DNA of 64,000 nucleotides from Magicicada septendecula. Lineage: Eukaryota; Arthropoda; Insecta; Hemiptera; Cicadidae. The translations under genes were made by a program, and so were the position numbers. Under the pieces are notes generated by a model, which was not told the DNA's origin, did not search any database, and saw only the letters and a program-made list of their open reading frames with translations. This document shows, one piece after another, positions 1 through 12,213 of the stretch (its first letter is position 1; every line of letters starts with the position of its first letter). Where the stretch lies: positions 403,479,969-403,543,968 of the forward strand of contig CM068371.1 in the NCBI GenBank assembly GCA_034769895.1. The letters run 5' to 3'.

Positions 1-2
1 AA

Positions 3-319
3 GTGAATACAATCAATCAAGATGTGAAGTTGAGGTTAGCTAACGAGAGGTTATTAACCAAAGGGGAGAAGAGAAAACAGAGGCACGATATGAAAGTTAA
101 GTGTGTGAAGTATGAGATAGGGCAGTTAGTGTTGGTGAAGCGGCATGACTTGTCAAGTGCTCAGGACAAGGAAATAAAGAAGTTCTTTTTGTTATATGAA
201 GGACCATACTAATGATCGGAGTCAAAATGGACAATGCATATGTTTTGCAAAACCAGGAAACAAGAGAATTAGTGGGTACACATAATGCAACAAATGTAAA
301 GCGATATTGGTCACGATAA
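3..319 (+). pseudogene. Gypsy integrase C-terminal region
   Basis: The translation contains a basic stretch (KGEKRKQRHD), a chromatin-facing segment of the GQLVLVKRHDL type and the 'FFLLYEGPY' motif. These are typical of the C-terminal domain of gypsy integrases, which contacts DNA and sits just before the end of pol. Related motifs occur in this window at 15780-16000 and 61330-61560 in the other gypsy elements. The piece is the end of a larger pol region that starts before the window, and it is not intact. Confidence 0.75.
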
Positions 320-2174
320 ATGTTTGAATCAAATTTGTGAGATTTAATATGTTTTGTATGTTTTCAAAAGGGATCCTCCCCCATTTTCGGGCGGTCACGG
401 AGTCACCGAACCCTGACCGTGGATTTGGATTATTGGTAGCAAGTGTGGTTAGGCAGATTGTATCCAAGCCATACTTGTTATTATTTTCAAAATTGGTGAA
501 TTTAGAAATTAACCGGGGGTTAACTCAGGGGAATCACCAAACTATGGAACAGCGGCTACCATCATAGGGGGTGGTAGTGCCGCGTTAAGGGTGTATAAGT
601 AATATTTAGTAGGATTACTGGTGTCCTCGGACATCAGTAATGCCGAATTTTGTATAACGCTGAAACAAGAATGGTGTAGGCAGCGTCTACACCCTAATCA
701 AACTTCAGTTCTTGTGGATGCACATGGGCGCTACAGTCCACCATCAGGAAAAAATAGTGTGTGTGGAAAAGGAGCTGGCCGTTACAAGCCAGGGGCACAG
801 ATAACGCATCTGTGCACAAGGTAAATACCTAGACCGACCGGCAGGTGGTTTACCTAATTGTAACTGGGTAAAAGGGGTGAAATAATAAAATGATGAAGTA
901 GGAGAGGTAGCTGAGAAATCAGTGAGAAGTAACGACCACCGTAACAGTGGGACAATCAAGTTTACTTACTCTAATTAGAGAGTTGGTGATTGATGACCCA
1001 GTTCCTGTTCGGTAATGTTTACTATAAGTTTATGATTCAATGATTAGTGATGAACATTCACTTATGAGAACAAATGATTTTAAGTACTAGACTCTATGTT
1101 GTAATGATTATATAATCACCAAGGACATGTTGTGAGTTAAATTGAATAATGTTGTGTATTTGTGTTAGTTGTATTTAGTGTGCCTGAAGTAAGGTTATTC
1201 ACCTGTTATTAAGACATCAGCTGATGACTGGTATTGAATGTATAATGTTTCATGTAATCAATGCATAGGTTCTTTTATTAGTTAATTTAACTGAATAATT
1301 TTGTTTCTTTTATTAATTGTCAGAAAAAAAAAATATTTTTTCGTTGAAGTAAAGATTGTATTTTGCTTTCATGTTTATATTAGATTTTGTAACCAAATGT
1401 AGTGGTAATGGAGTTGATGATAGAAACAAGTTGTTTATTTTACAGTGATTGTCAGAATATAAGTATGAAGATTTATAAGGAAAATTAAATTCATTTAAAA
1501 GATTTTGGAATTTTGGAAGTTGCAATTAAAATGATTAATTAAAAGAGGATGTAAATTAATTTTAATGTAGATCTTTGGTAAAGAACTTAGATTTATTTCA
1601 CTACATGAATGAAATTTAAATAATTTATTTTCATTTTGAAAGGATAATGTCAAACAAACCAATAAAAGTTAAGTAAATTAAGGGAACCGTATTTATTTTT
1701 ATATGTAGAGATGAAATGTTCTTGTTAATTGAAAATGATTATACTTGCTTTGAGATTAGGGCTTGGTATAGTGAGGGATGTTTAGTTGATTTAATGTGTA
1801 CTAATTTTAAGATAGTAATGAACATGTGTATGCACCCAGTACTTTGCTAAAGGCAATCCAGTATTTATAAGGGGAAATATACCGCTTGAGGATCTGGTTA
1901 GGTATAAGGCCAGTTATTGAATTTTACTGAAATGTTACAAGGTTAGGCGATACTGTGGCGAGTGCCTGTCTGATTTTACGGTGTTGGGATCTCGGACCGT
2001 GAAGTCCAGTAATGTCATTCAGGTAAAGACATAGTCCCCGAACTAGGGGGGTAGATTACCCATGATTTATTAAGGAATTAAGGGGGGTTGTTGGTGCTAT
2101 ATCCTCGCTGGTCCTCTTAGGTTAGCAATGAGAGTTTTTCTGTTTCGGCAAAAAACCTCTCATTGGGGGGGTAT
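320..2174 (+). other. Non-coding 3' internal region of the gypsy fragment
   Basis: About 1.85 kb between the integrase tail and the probable LTR. No ORF here resembles envelope, gag or any host protein. It contains several G-rich runs (near 560, 2045, 2080 and 2163). The one at 2163-2171, just before TGTAAC, is the best polypurine-tract candidate for priming plus-strand synthesis. Assignment to the same element is by position only. Confidence 0.4.
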
Positions 2175-2762
2175 TGTAACGGGACAGAATTGGGGGATTG
2201 ATTTTATTAAATTGTAAATGCTAAGAAAGGGATTTACCCACATGGGGCCTCGGTTTTAACAATCAGCGTTCACTTGTGGAACACCCAGTTGCACGTTTGG
2301 TCTGTCTGCCCCTCAATATGCGACATTTCCAGGTGTTGAGGAATGTGAAAGTGTGCGCGTCTGCCCATGCGAACAGATGAATTGGCATGAACTTTTTGCG
2401 AGCCTCAGAACGCAAGTTTATGGTATACAAACTCGCACTCCAGGAGATATCACGTGACGCCCGATCAGCCTATGAAATCACAAGTTGCCACAAGCAAGAC
2501 GACGATGAGCCATCTTGAAAAATTTACTCAGCGTCAATTAGTCAAACCGGCTGGTTAACTGTAAAAGGCTCGCGAGCCGATAGTTTATCAAAAGTATCAA
2601 AATATAATGTAAACTATGAACTAAAACGATCTAAAACAGTGTAACATCAACTAAATTCAGTGGTAACGAAATTAAACAGTGCGAACCCAATTCGGACAAA
2701 TAGAGACCAAAAAATGCCGAATTCAACACGTGGCCTGCAGGGACGCCGCTAAAGATGTAACA
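2175..2762 (+). repeat. Probable 3' LTR of the gypsy fragment
   Basis: A 588-bp segment starts TGTAACGGGACAG directly after a G-rich tract (TTGGGGGGGTAT) and ends GATGTAACA, giving TG...CA termini as expected of LTRs. There is no second copy in the window, so the ends are not verified by pairing. The right end is the less certain. Confidence 0.4.
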
Positions 2763-3223
2763 GTATACTAAATAAACCAATTAGGAAAATTTAAATTAAA
2801 AAAGCGCTTAATTAAATGGGGTAAAAAATGAATGAAAGTATGTGTGTGCAAAACTGGGTTGCCTTTGTTTAATATAAGTAGTTATTTAGGTTAATTATAA
2901 GGAATTCAATTTTATTTTTATTTGTCTTTACTAAAGGGGGTTTTGTACACTCAGGGTAAAAATGTGTTTTTCTCGAGTTCAATTCTAAAGAAAATATGAA
3001 AGAGAAATGAAATAAATTTTATTTTATTTAAAAGAGAGAATAATGACAAAAATGTCAATAAAAGTTGAGTTATGTAACAGTAAAAAATGAGAGTAATTAT
3101 TACTACGTAAAACCCTAAATCACTTATAGGTTGCGAGTTCACTTGACGACCTTGGGACCCGATGAAGGTAAGCAGTGTGAATAATAAATTTTATTATTTG
3201 ATAGATTGTTTGGACTATCACAA
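2763..3223. other. Unassigned AT-rich stretch
   Basis: About 460 bp between the probable LTR of the first gypsy fragment and the outer LTR of the next element. I see no ORF, repeat pair or regulatory site that I can support. Confidence 0.5.
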
Positions 3224-4291
3224 TGTCAATTTGTTACTTGAACATTGTTTCCACGTATGCTGATTCGTCTCACTGCTGGTCCTGTGATTCGTTGCAATCT
3301 GCTCCTCTCTCGTCTCCTCCTTTCTGCACACTTCTGCTTCGCTGACACTCCTCTTGTATGCACGCATGCCGACACACAAATAACCAGTCTACTCTTATCT
3401 CAGGGTACTGAAACTGGGCTGTAATTTAATATTATTTAATATGGTGTTTTAAGCGTGCACCTTCCCACGTCTTGAGGTGTCCTCGCGATAACACAGGCGT
3501 ATCCCGGATGGATAAACCTTCCCTACGCAGAAAACTTCATTCACGCAAGACTAGCACTGTTTAAAAATTAAATATTTTATTATTTGAACTAATATTGAGT
3601 TCGTACCAAGTCAAGGTATTAGCTAATGGGTAACTCTTCGCTATATTGTCCTTGATCACTCTTACATAAGAACGTTTCTGTTCGAAAAACTCGCCCAGAG
3701 AGCATGTCCGTAATATTCGAGCTGCTGGATGCTACTAACTAGACATTCGTCATTGGAGACCCAATCTTAATGAAAATTGGGGCCGCTGATTGGACGAAAC
3801 ACCTATCACGTGATTGATGGATAGAACTGATAGACAACTTCTTGAACAGATTTCTGCAGAAGCAGGTATAGATTTTATCTATAAATTTTCTGACTTCTAA
3901 AAGATAAGGCATCTATAAAGTTGATTTTTACTAAACGAATCCCTATTAAAATAGTAAGTAATAAGTCTCTGAAACCCAGAAAATATAGCGCTATTTAAGA
4001 TGCTTACGCTACCCAAAATCTCAGTTCAATACATTCATTTATAATGGAGTTATTCATAAAATACGAATGACACGCGCACTCTCACATTAAACTCACACAT
4101 GATATGATCACAAATAAATTTATGGACCTTTTGATACATAATAGTCTTTTACCCAAATCTTATATCAAAACTTATATCTAATTAACATAATCAAACAAAA
4201 ATCAAATTTTAACATGTCTATAACGTCATAAACCTGCTATATCAGCATGTAGTCCTTGCTACAGTTTCCTTTACTGCAGTGTTCTATTGCA
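3224..4291 (-). repeat. 3' LTR of the outer gypsy element
   Basis: A 1068-bp repeat paired with 20621-21689. On the plus strand it begins TGTCAATTTG and ends TTCTATTGCA, so it has TG/CA termini read in either direction. Its inner edge abuts a polypurine tract on the minus strand, which marks it as the 3' LTR of the minus-oriented element. Confidence 0.85.
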
Positions 4292-4309
4292 GGAATATCC
4301 CCTCCTCAG
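4292..4309 (-). promoter_or_regulatory. Polypurine tract of the outer gypsy element
   Basis: Read on the minus strand this is CTGAGGAGGGGATATTCC, directly followed by the LTR start TGCAATAG. A G/A-rich tract touching the 3' LTR is where gypsy reverse transcriptase primes plus-strand DNA. A similar tract (TGGAGGAGGGCAATC) precedes the LTR of the nested gypsy at 17361. Confidence 0.7.
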
Positions 4310-7006
4310 ATAAAAAAAAATTTGTTTACACAAACACAAATTTTTTTTTTAAAACCATAAAATATTACCATTTTCTTTTTTTTTTAACATATAATCAACT
4401 CAAATAAATAATCCTTGTTAAACTAAAAATATTTTTCTTCCAATACAATTTTGACATCTGTCAGTTCCAATATAAACAAACATAAGCACGAGGTTGATAA
4501 TCTGTTATCAAGGGGTAGAGAGATAAGCTAGTATGAACAGTTCATGATGTCATAATACCTACTGTCCAGTCGCACACTTCTAACATACTTACCCACATGG
4601 TTCAAACAAACATGAATTTACACAATTTACTTACTTTAACCATTACCTTATGACATAAATTCTTTAATATACCCAGATATACGTGAACATTAATTTTTGA
4701 CATAGTACTTGCGTAATGACGACGCATGGAATTTCCCAGTAGTTTTGTTAGTATTTTGATTTGTAACAACGTAGGTTTTGCTTTCCCACCTGTTCAGTTA
4801 ACATAAATGGACCATTATAAAGTCTATTGAATTTACCTGTGGTATTATCAATACTACTACTTACATTTAGAGCTTTTAGTAAAATTAACTCGCCTACTCT
4901 GAACGATTGCAGCTTATGATCAGAATTAAATTTTTCTGACCGCTGTTCGGCAAACTTCCTTACCCTCTCCTTTGCATCCAAATGCTTAACTTCGCTTGGC
5001 ATTGGCAAATTTTGAGTGGCTACCCTTTTTATATAATCACTCCAGACACGCTTTGGTTGGACATCTGACTGCAGTTCAGATGGCGTATATCCAGTCATGG
5101 TATTGTAACACCCTTTTATGGCGTTCTCGAAAAACTCCAGATACTCTGGCCACTTGCTTTGGTTATTGTTACAATAAGTCCTGAATAAACGACCGAGCTC
5201 TCTATTCACCCTCTCGGCGAGATTCCCTTGGGGTCTACGAATGGCTGTTAGGACTGCTTGAATGCCCCTCTTCTCTAATTTGGCTTTTCCATTTTTTATT
5301 CTGGAATTGCGTGCCCTGATCAGACAGGATCTTCTTTACATGACCATATCTTGGGATGTACTTTTCCAAAATTATCCTCAGTACCGCATCTGTTGTCAGT
5401 CTACCTACCGCATAAAGACTTACATTCTTTGTGAAGTACACACCACCAGATTTCTCAACCCCCTAGCCGCACGTGGTAATGGTCCAAGGAAATCGATGCA
5501 TAGTAACTCATTTTTTTCATGCATAATGATGTTTCCCATCTCCACGTATGTGTGTTGGTTAGGATGTTTGGCTATCTGGCAGGTGTGGGGTACGAACTAC
5601 TGATTTAACTTTTCTGGCCATGATCATCCATACAAAATCTTCCCGCAGTGTCAGGTAGCATTTGTAAGCACCAGCATGAGCAAGACTTTCATGGCATGCC
5701 CATGTTAGGTCCTCTATGAGATGGTCGGGAACCATAATCTTCCATTGTCCGTTAATCAGCTTGTACAAAATATTGTTAACAATCTGGAACTTTGGAATTT
5801 CTGTAACCTGTATGTCATTTATTTATTCTTTTTATATTTTGTCGTCATGTTGTTGTTCAACATTTACGTTCTTCAAATAAGTTTTAATTTCATTTGGTAA
5901 AGCATACTTTATCACCAAGATTTGTATTTCATTCTTATCCGCCGAATGAGTTTCCTGATGCACAGGTGGATAACGACTCAAAGTATCCGCCAACTTGTTG
6001 TCGCTAGCTTTGCAGTACTTAATGCTAAAATCATATTCCTGCATAGCCATTATCCATCATGACATTTGGGCATTTGCAAGTTTACACTTTAATAAAAATG
6101 ACAAAGCTTGGTTATCAGATAAAATTTCAAAATGCTTACCTACTAAATAATACCTAAACTTACTAACACAATATACTATTGCTAAAATTTCTTTTTCGGC
6201 AGCAAAATAGTTTCGCTCAGCGCCTTTTAACGACCGATTTACATGGGCGATGACTTTAAGTTCACCATTTTTATTTCTTTGATATAAAATTCCACTAATG
6301 GCATAATCCGAAGCATCACAGTTTAGAAAATAATATGTTCCTTCCTTCTCAGGATGAAACACGTGTAGATTCTCTTTAAATAAGTCCTTCACCGCGTTAA
6401 ATGCCTCTTCATGCCTTGCCTCCCATCGCCATTTGGTGTTTTTTCGAAGTAGTTCCAACATTGGTTCTATTGTCTTCGCATACGCAGGTGTGAATCGACG
6501 GTAATACCCAGTAAGTCCTAGGAACACTCTAATGTCCTTCATTTTTTAGGTGTAGGAAATCCTGTGATGGATTCTATCTTTTCAGGGTCCGTAATGACAC
6601 CCTGCGCCGATGTAATATGACCTAAAAATTTTATTTCGGACTTACCGAATTGCATTTCTCATAGTTAAGTACCAAGTTGGCCTGATGGAGTTTGCTGAAT
6701 ACAATATCCAGATGCTTCAAATGCTCATCAAACGATTTTGATATGACTAGTATGTCATCGACAAAAACACTCACAAAGTCTTCCACCTCAGGACCCAATG
6801 GTAATTCCAGGCATTTCACCATCGCAGCGAGGCTGGTTACCAGACCAAAGGGCACTACCTTGAACTGGTAGCATTTATTTCTATATAAAAATGCCGTGAA
6901 CTTTCTGCTATGTTGAGCTAATGGGATTTGCCAAAAACCACTTTTTAAATCCAACCGAGACATATATTGGACACCCTGGCATTTGGTAAATAGGTTTTCT
7001 GCATTT

Positions 7007-7017
7007 GGAGCACAGTC
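7007..7017. repeat. Target-site duplication, left copy (LINE in gypsy RT)
   Basis: GGAGCACAGTC occurs here and again at 8129-8139, exactly bracketing the LINE body. An 11-bp direct repeat fits target-primed reverse transcription. Confidence 0.85.
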
Positions 7018-8128
7018 TTCTTCTTCTTCTACACTTCATGGTATAGGCAGAAATGCCTGTTCCATCTCCACAATGTCATAGTTGGTCCCATCGTGAAAAA
7101 GGTCTTCCAACGTTACACTTGCCCGTTGGTTTATAAGATCTTATTTGTTGTGGTAGTCTACATTTGCCCATGCGGTCGATGTGTTCCCGCCATTTCCGTT
7201 TGTAATCATCTATTCGATGATACAAATTGTAGATGTTTAGCACATTCCGGACGTCGTCATTACGTATTCTATGTAATCGTGTACAGCCCTTGATTCTTCT
7301 CAGAAAGCGCATTTCAGCTGCCTGAATCTTTGATCTATCTAGCTTTGAAGGAACCCAGGTCTCACTGCCGTACGTCAGAATTGGGACAACCATGGTTTTA
7401 TATAACTTTAATCTTGTCTCCTTACGCATTTTATTTCCTAACGTTCTATTTATCGTGCCCCCTATGTATTCAAATCTCTGAAGTTTTCTTTCTCTATCAT
7501 GTCCTTTTAGATAGCTGACATCCAATCCTAAATAGCAAAAATGTGATACTTGTCCTACAGAATGTCCATAGACCATTATTTTTTAGCGTACTGGATTATT
7601 CCCTTTAAATGCCATAATTTTAGTTTTCTGTGCCAATATTTCTAGGGAATATTCGCTAGCTATGGTTTCTAATGTGTACACCGATCTTTGCAGGCCATCT
7701 TCAGTCGTGTGAATTATTGCTAAATCATCTGCAAAAAATAACGAATTTAAAGTGGTGTTGCTGTTTATTTTAATACCTCCACTGACTTCTTCCTTCCATA
7801 TCCTGATTATGTGATCTATGTATATATTAAACAAAGTTGGAGATATGCTACAACCCTGTCGCACACCCTGTGTTGTTACTAGCTCTGTGCTTATACTTCG
7901 TCCCGTATTTATCACTATTTCTGCTCGTTTATATAGTCCTTTCAATGCTTGGATCAAGTGTCGAGGGTACCCTCTTATATTCATAATTTCCCACAGCTTT
8001 TGTCTATTTACTTTGTCAAACGCCTTCTTAAAATCTATAAATGCTATGTGCGTTTCAAGATTGAACTCTCTTCTTTTTTCAGTCAGTTGTTGTATTATAA
8101 AAAAAACATTGTCAATGCAAGAGCGTCC
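7018..8128 (-). mobile_element. 5'-truncated RTE-like LINE inserted in gypsy pol
   Basis: A 1111-bp LINE fragment on the minus strand, flanked by perfect 11-bp duplications. It starts within the RT domain (RSCIDNVFFIIQQLTEKRREF, near 8080-8128) and ends in a short (GAA)n-type tail at 7018-7030. RT motif A (FIDFKKAFDKVN), QGVRQGCSISP and FADDLAII are all readable. The downstream part (YGSETWV, HIDRMGKCRLPQQI, GRPFSRW) is typical of the C-terminal region of RTE-like or related LINEs. One in-frame stop (CGC TAA, near 7583) separates two otherwise collinear stretches, so this copy is dead as well as truncated. Clade assignment is by motif memory and could be refined. Confidence 0.85.
7076..8128 (-). 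pseudogene. LINE reverse transcriptase, C-terminal two-thirds
   Basis: The reading frame is open from the truncation point at 8128 to a natural-looking stop at 7076, apart from one internal stop near 7583. It covers the RT palm (motif A D in FIDFKKAFD, motif C in FADDLAI) and the thumb/C-terminal region. The N-terminal apurinic endonuclease is absent because of 5' truncation. Product: a non-functional reverse transcriptase fragment of about 350 codons. Confidence 0.8.
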
Positions 8129-8139
8129 GGAGCACAGTC
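8129..8139. repeat. Target-site duplication, right copy (LINE in gypsy RT)
   Basis: Second copy of GGAGCACAGTC, identical to 7007-7017. Confidence 0.85.
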
Positions 8140-9170
8140 AAAACATTTTTTTGTGATACTGTTTAGATTACGCATATCAAGACATATCCCTAATCTGGTT
8201 ATTTTTCTTTTTTACGATCACCATCTGGTTAAGGAAATTGCTGTTGGACCGTTCGATGATGTTCTCGTCCAACATCTTACCGATTTCCTCATCCACCAGT
8301 TTGTGATAGTGCAGTGGAATAGGATACGTCTTATGCATGAATTTATTTTTGTCAGTAACTTGGATGTCGTGCGTATATACATGTGTGGTAGTGTGGGTGT
8401 TTTGAAATGTCTCCGTGTGTCTCTTTATCAGCTGGTTTAATTTGTTCCCTTGACTCGAGGTTAATTGCTCTGTATTATTCATATTATCTTTGTTATTGTT
8501 TACAACTAGCCTGTCACCGGCTTGGTTATGTGAATGTACTTCACTTCAGATTGCTTATCAACGTTATTATTTCCTAATACTATATTATATTAATTATTAT
8601 TAACAGGACATACTAATTCATTTTTACTAAAATCAATGATGGAATTTATTATTTTTAAAGTGTCTGTTCCTATGATGACATCGTAAATTAAATCCTTAAC
8701 AACTAATACTGGTGTTTCAATCTCCATACCTTGCGATGAAATGGTTATGTACGCTTGCTTATTCACTTTCTGAACTTCGTTCGTGGCTGTCTTAATAGTT
8801 GTATTATTAATCGGTAATATTGGTACTTTCTTAAACTCAACTATGTTCTTATTGACAAAATTTTCACTGATCAATGAGATCTGAGCACCACTGTCTATTA
8901 ACACATTTCCCTTACAGTTATTTATCCTGGCTTTTAATACATTACATCTACTATCTAACTTATCACTATTCCTAAGCATATTAGTTACATCGTCATTACT
9001 GTCACTTATAAGTTCATTTCGTTCATCATTAGGGTATACACCAGATACACAGTAGGTCCTAATCATGTTATTATTTTCTATGTTTTCATTGAATTTCTGA
9101 TTCTGGCTGGTACTTTGTTTATTTTTACTATTATTTGTATTTGTTTTGCACGGGCTCATACCGTGCAACC

Positions 9171-10427
9171 TTACACGTTTTTTGGACCGTTTTCATTATC
9201 TGTGTTATCTTTGGTTATAGTCGTGACTTTATGACTACCTAATTTGGGTGAATTTTGTTCGCGATCTGGCTTTTTCCACTGCTTATTTCTATATTCATTT
9301 TGTTTTGGTGTATTATTGATGTTTACCTTTGTGTGTGCATTGTATGTTTCGGGATTCCCGTCTACATTCTCCCATTTTGTTATCAACAACAGCAGGTCTT
9401 CTAATGTTTTGATTCCTTGTGTGATTACAGCCACTTGTATTCCCCTGTTGAAATGATGTGCTAGCTTGTTGACAATTTCTGCTAATAATATTTCCAACTC
9501 CAGGTGTTTCGCCTTGGCTACAAGCTGGATCAAGTATTTCTCCTTACTCCCCTTACCTGGAGTATACTTACCAAATTCCAGTTGTACGCGTACTTTCCGC
9601 TGGATTTCGTCGTTCCAATACCTTGCTTTAAAGTGGTTAACCAGATCTTCATATACCACAATTTTATCTTGGACGATCGAAAACCATTCAGCCGCTGTGC
9701 CCTTTAACTGACACACCACCCAGTTTATTTTGTCGACATCGCTAAGGTTGTCAGCAATATGCTCCATATTTTGCTGGCATTGCTTAAGGAATTGTATGGG
9801 ATTTTCATGCTCGAGGCCAAAAAATTTGATGTACGTGTTAATGTCATCCTGTGTTTTGTATAAGTAAGTGACCTGGTTTGCGATTGGCGTAGTCTGTTGT
9901 ATTTGTTTTATTTTTTGTTCTAACACCTGTAATTTGTTTTCATGTGTGTTTATGGATTCATTTACTGTGGCCATCTGCTCTCGCATACATTCTTCTACCA
10001 CAATCACCCGCGTCTCACATTCTGTTACACGTGTGTTGTTTAATGCTATTGCGGACTCAAACTCCATGTGGATAGATTCAACTTTCTCCGTGATTTTGCT
10101 TTCAGCAGCTTCAACTATGGCTTTATTTTGTTTAGCTTGTTTGCGAATGGCCGCGAAGATTTTTTTATTTGTATTTTTAGCTTTGTCTCGTACAGATTTT
10201 AAGTTTTTGTTTAATATTTTACTATCTTCATGCATGGATTTTAAGTTTTCGCATAGCTGTTTATTGTCTTCTTGTAATGCTTTATTATTTTTATTGCTTT
10301 CATCATGTAACTGCTTATTATCATCTCGTACAGATTGAATATTAGCTAAGATTGCATTTAGTGTAGACTGTAAATCGGCTGATAAACCTTCCGCCATTTT
10401 GAACACGATAACAAAACACAACAACAA
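9171..10427 (-). pseudogene. Gypsy gag region with long N-terminal coiled coil
   Basis: About 418 codons, open from an ATG near 10427 (a second Met, MAEGLSADLQ, follows ten codons later). Residues ~30-175 are a polar coiled coil with repeated DDNKQL / EDNKQL / KNLKS units. Residues ~200-330 match the retrotransposon gag capsid-like fold (IKFFGLEHENPIQFLKQCQ, AAEWFSIVQDKI, FKARYWN). No CCHC zinc knuckle is visible. It is followed closely by the protease segment of pol. Its product would form the particle shell. It belongs to the outer minus-strand gypsy, which as a whole is a fossil. Confidence 0.85.
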
Positions 10428-10842
10428 AGTTTATCTTAAGGTCCTTATTTACGTACACCACAAATATTCCTTACGTCTACGTTTAATGTCCCTAATCTAA
10501 ATTTTAATCACAATGCACAGGAAACAGTCAGAAATCATATAACACAATGTCCACACAAAACCTTAACCTATACATGCGCAAATAAGATAATTCACTCCAG
10601 ATAACGTTCCAATACTAAATTACGATTCTAACCTAAACTCTAGTCTTTCTGAGTATATGCAATATTTAAATGATACACACTCTGAAGACAATTTTAATAT
10701 ATCAAAAATACTACAAAATTTTTATAATATACTATTTTGTCATGCCAAAAATGTTGGGCGTCATTTACTATGCGACAAAACATATATTAGGCATTGTAAT
10801 AATTGAACAATATAGTCAGTTATCTGGAGCAAGGTTGTATAT
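10428..10842 (-). other. Leader region of the outer gypsy, left of the nested element
   Basis: About 415 bp upstream of gag (minus orientation) and before the nested plus-strand gypsy. It is AT-rich with no ORF I can support. Its last four bases, ATAT (10839-10842), match 20520-20523 and may be the target duplication of the nested element. Confidence 0.45.
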
Positions 10843-10894
10843 TGTAGCATGACAGATAATCCACTAAGTAATAATTCCATTATGATCATAAATA
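10843..10894 (+). repeat. Head of the 5' LTR of the nested gypsy
   Basis: Starts TGTAGCATGACAG and runs to AAATA, where mariner sequence begins. It is identical over about 52 bp to 17376-17427. This is the only part of the 5' LTR visible. Confidence 0.8.
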
Positions 10895-12213
10895 CGAGGG
10901 CAAATCGAAAAGTAAGTTACACCTCCCATCTATAAAAAAAATACATACATTAAAACAAATTTTTTTATTGAACAAATAAGTAGGAACATTTATCTATTTT
11001 TCGACATAGCCGCTAAGTTTTTCCAAACACTTTTCATATCGTGTGACCAGTTTCTCGATTCCACGTTCGTAAAAATTTCGTCCAATTTGTTTTAACCACT
11101 TTGAGACTGCTTCTTGCATTTCATCGTCTGTAGCGAAACGCTGGCCCCCCAGGTCTTGTTTAAGAGGACCAAAAAGGTGATAGTCGCAGGGTGCCAGGTC
11201 GGGGCTGTAAGGGGGATGGCGCCACACTTCCCACTTGAATTTTCGCAGCAACTCTTGCGTCACACCAGCTGTATGGGGGGTAGCGTTGTCTTGAAGAAAA
11301 ACAACTCCATCACTCAATCTTCCAGGCCTTCGATCTTTAATCGCTTTTCGTAACTTTTTTAACGTATCACAGTACGATGCGGCATTGATTTTTGTTCCTC
11401 GGGGCGTAAACTCACTGTACACAACGCCTTCGGAATCGAAAAAGACCGTTAGCATAACCTTTCGAACCACTGGAATTGTTTTGGCTTTTTTTGGCTGTGG
11501 CGAATTCTTGTGTCTCTATTCGTTTGATGTCCGTTTTGTCTCGGGAGTGTAATGGTGCACCCAGCTCTCATCTCCTGTGATGATTCTGCTCAAAAACTGT
11601 GGACCATCCGTCGAATAACGTTAGAGAAACGACAGCGCAGCCTCAAAACGTTGATTTTTGTGCGTGTCGCTTAACACGCGCGGCACCCAGCGCGCGCACA
11701 CCTTACGATAACCCAGCTGATCGTGAATAAGCACAGATGCACTACCGTAGGCGATGTTCAGTTCACTTGCAATCTCTTTAATTTTAACGCGGGGGTTGGC
11801 AAGAATGATTTCATTCACGCGCCCCGCGTTGTCGCTAGTGTTCACAGTTGAAGGTCGCCCGACGCGCGGACCGTCGGTCATGTTCGTTCTTCCATCTGGC
11901 ACCATTTCGCGATCATGGGCCGAGACATCGCATTCTCACCATAAACCTCGACAATTTGCCGATGAATTTCACTCCAATTATAATGTTTTGCCCACAAAAA
12001 TCGGACGACGGAGTGCACTTCAACGTTGGACGACACCTCTATACGACGCGCCATACTCACATGGTGACTACTCGCATACTAAACCAGCTACAGCGCTGCC
12101 GCTTGGGGAGTGGGGAGACAACAATATGGCCAGTGTTACCACCAAGGGAAATTTTTCTATCTCTTTTAGTACAGGAACGCGGCTAGGGTGTAACTTACTT
12201 TTCGATTTACCCA
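10895..12213 (-). mobile_element. mariner DNA transposon
   Basis: About 1.32 kb, the usual mariner length. The left inverted repeat is CGAGGGCAAATCGAAAAGTA..., preceded by TA at 10893-10894. The right end carries the inverse (TACTTTTCGATTTACCCA), matching over about 24 bp, but its terminal bases differ from the left end, so the right boundary is good only to a few bases. The transposase is on the minus strand (12060-10994). The copy is inactive: one frameshift near 11890 and two in-frame stops (near 11621 and 11525). Confidence 0.9.
10994..12060 (-). pseudogene. mariner transposase (DD34D), inactivated
   Basis: A cut-and-paste transposase of the mariner family, about 350 codons. The N-terminal paired HTH region is seen in MARRIEVSSNVEVHSVVRF and IKEIASELNIAYGSASVLIH. 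The catalytic triad is D in TGDESWVHHY (near 11570), D in VFLQDNATPHTAG and D in DLAPCDYHLF. Exactly 34 residues separate the last two, the mariner signature. The frame shifts once around 11880-11905. Two in-frame stops (TAA after ALSFL and TAG after TSNE) interrupt an otherwise collinear frame. The C-terminus (LEKLSGYVEK) is complete. This is a decayed but fairly recent copy. Confidence 0.9.

Larger units (their letters stand above)
1..2762 (+). mobile_element. Ty3/gypsy LTR element, 3' portion only (fossil)
   Basis: The window opens inside the integrase C-terminal region of a plus-strand gypsy element. The element continues through about 1.85 kb without recognisable coding sequence to a probable 3' LTR at 2175-2762. 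Its 5' LTR, gag and most of pol lie outside the window. It is a fossil; no full coding capacity can be judged from this piece. The family call rests on the integrase tail, which resembles the tails of the other gypsy copies here (motif type 'FxLYEGPY'). The placement of the right end is inferred. Confidence 0.7.
4748..9168 (-). pseudogene. Gypsy pol region: protease, RT, RNase H, integrase
   Basis: Read on the minus strand, right to left. A retropepsin-like segment with the motif LIDSGAQISLI lies near 8890. RT follows, with SRLDLKSGFWQI and FVDDILVI (near 6740-6960). RNase H has FLNCDASDYAISG and a conserved DNQALSFL (near 6090-6330). Integrase runs from about 5768 to 4748 and includes a 'LSDQGTQF' catalytic-core motif near 5310 and a C-terminal 'RLYNGPFML' segment. 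Domain order protease-RT-RNase H-integrase identifies Ty3/gypsy. The RT part is split by a LINE insertion at 7018-8128. The region is broken in several places and is a fossil. Confidence 0.85.
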
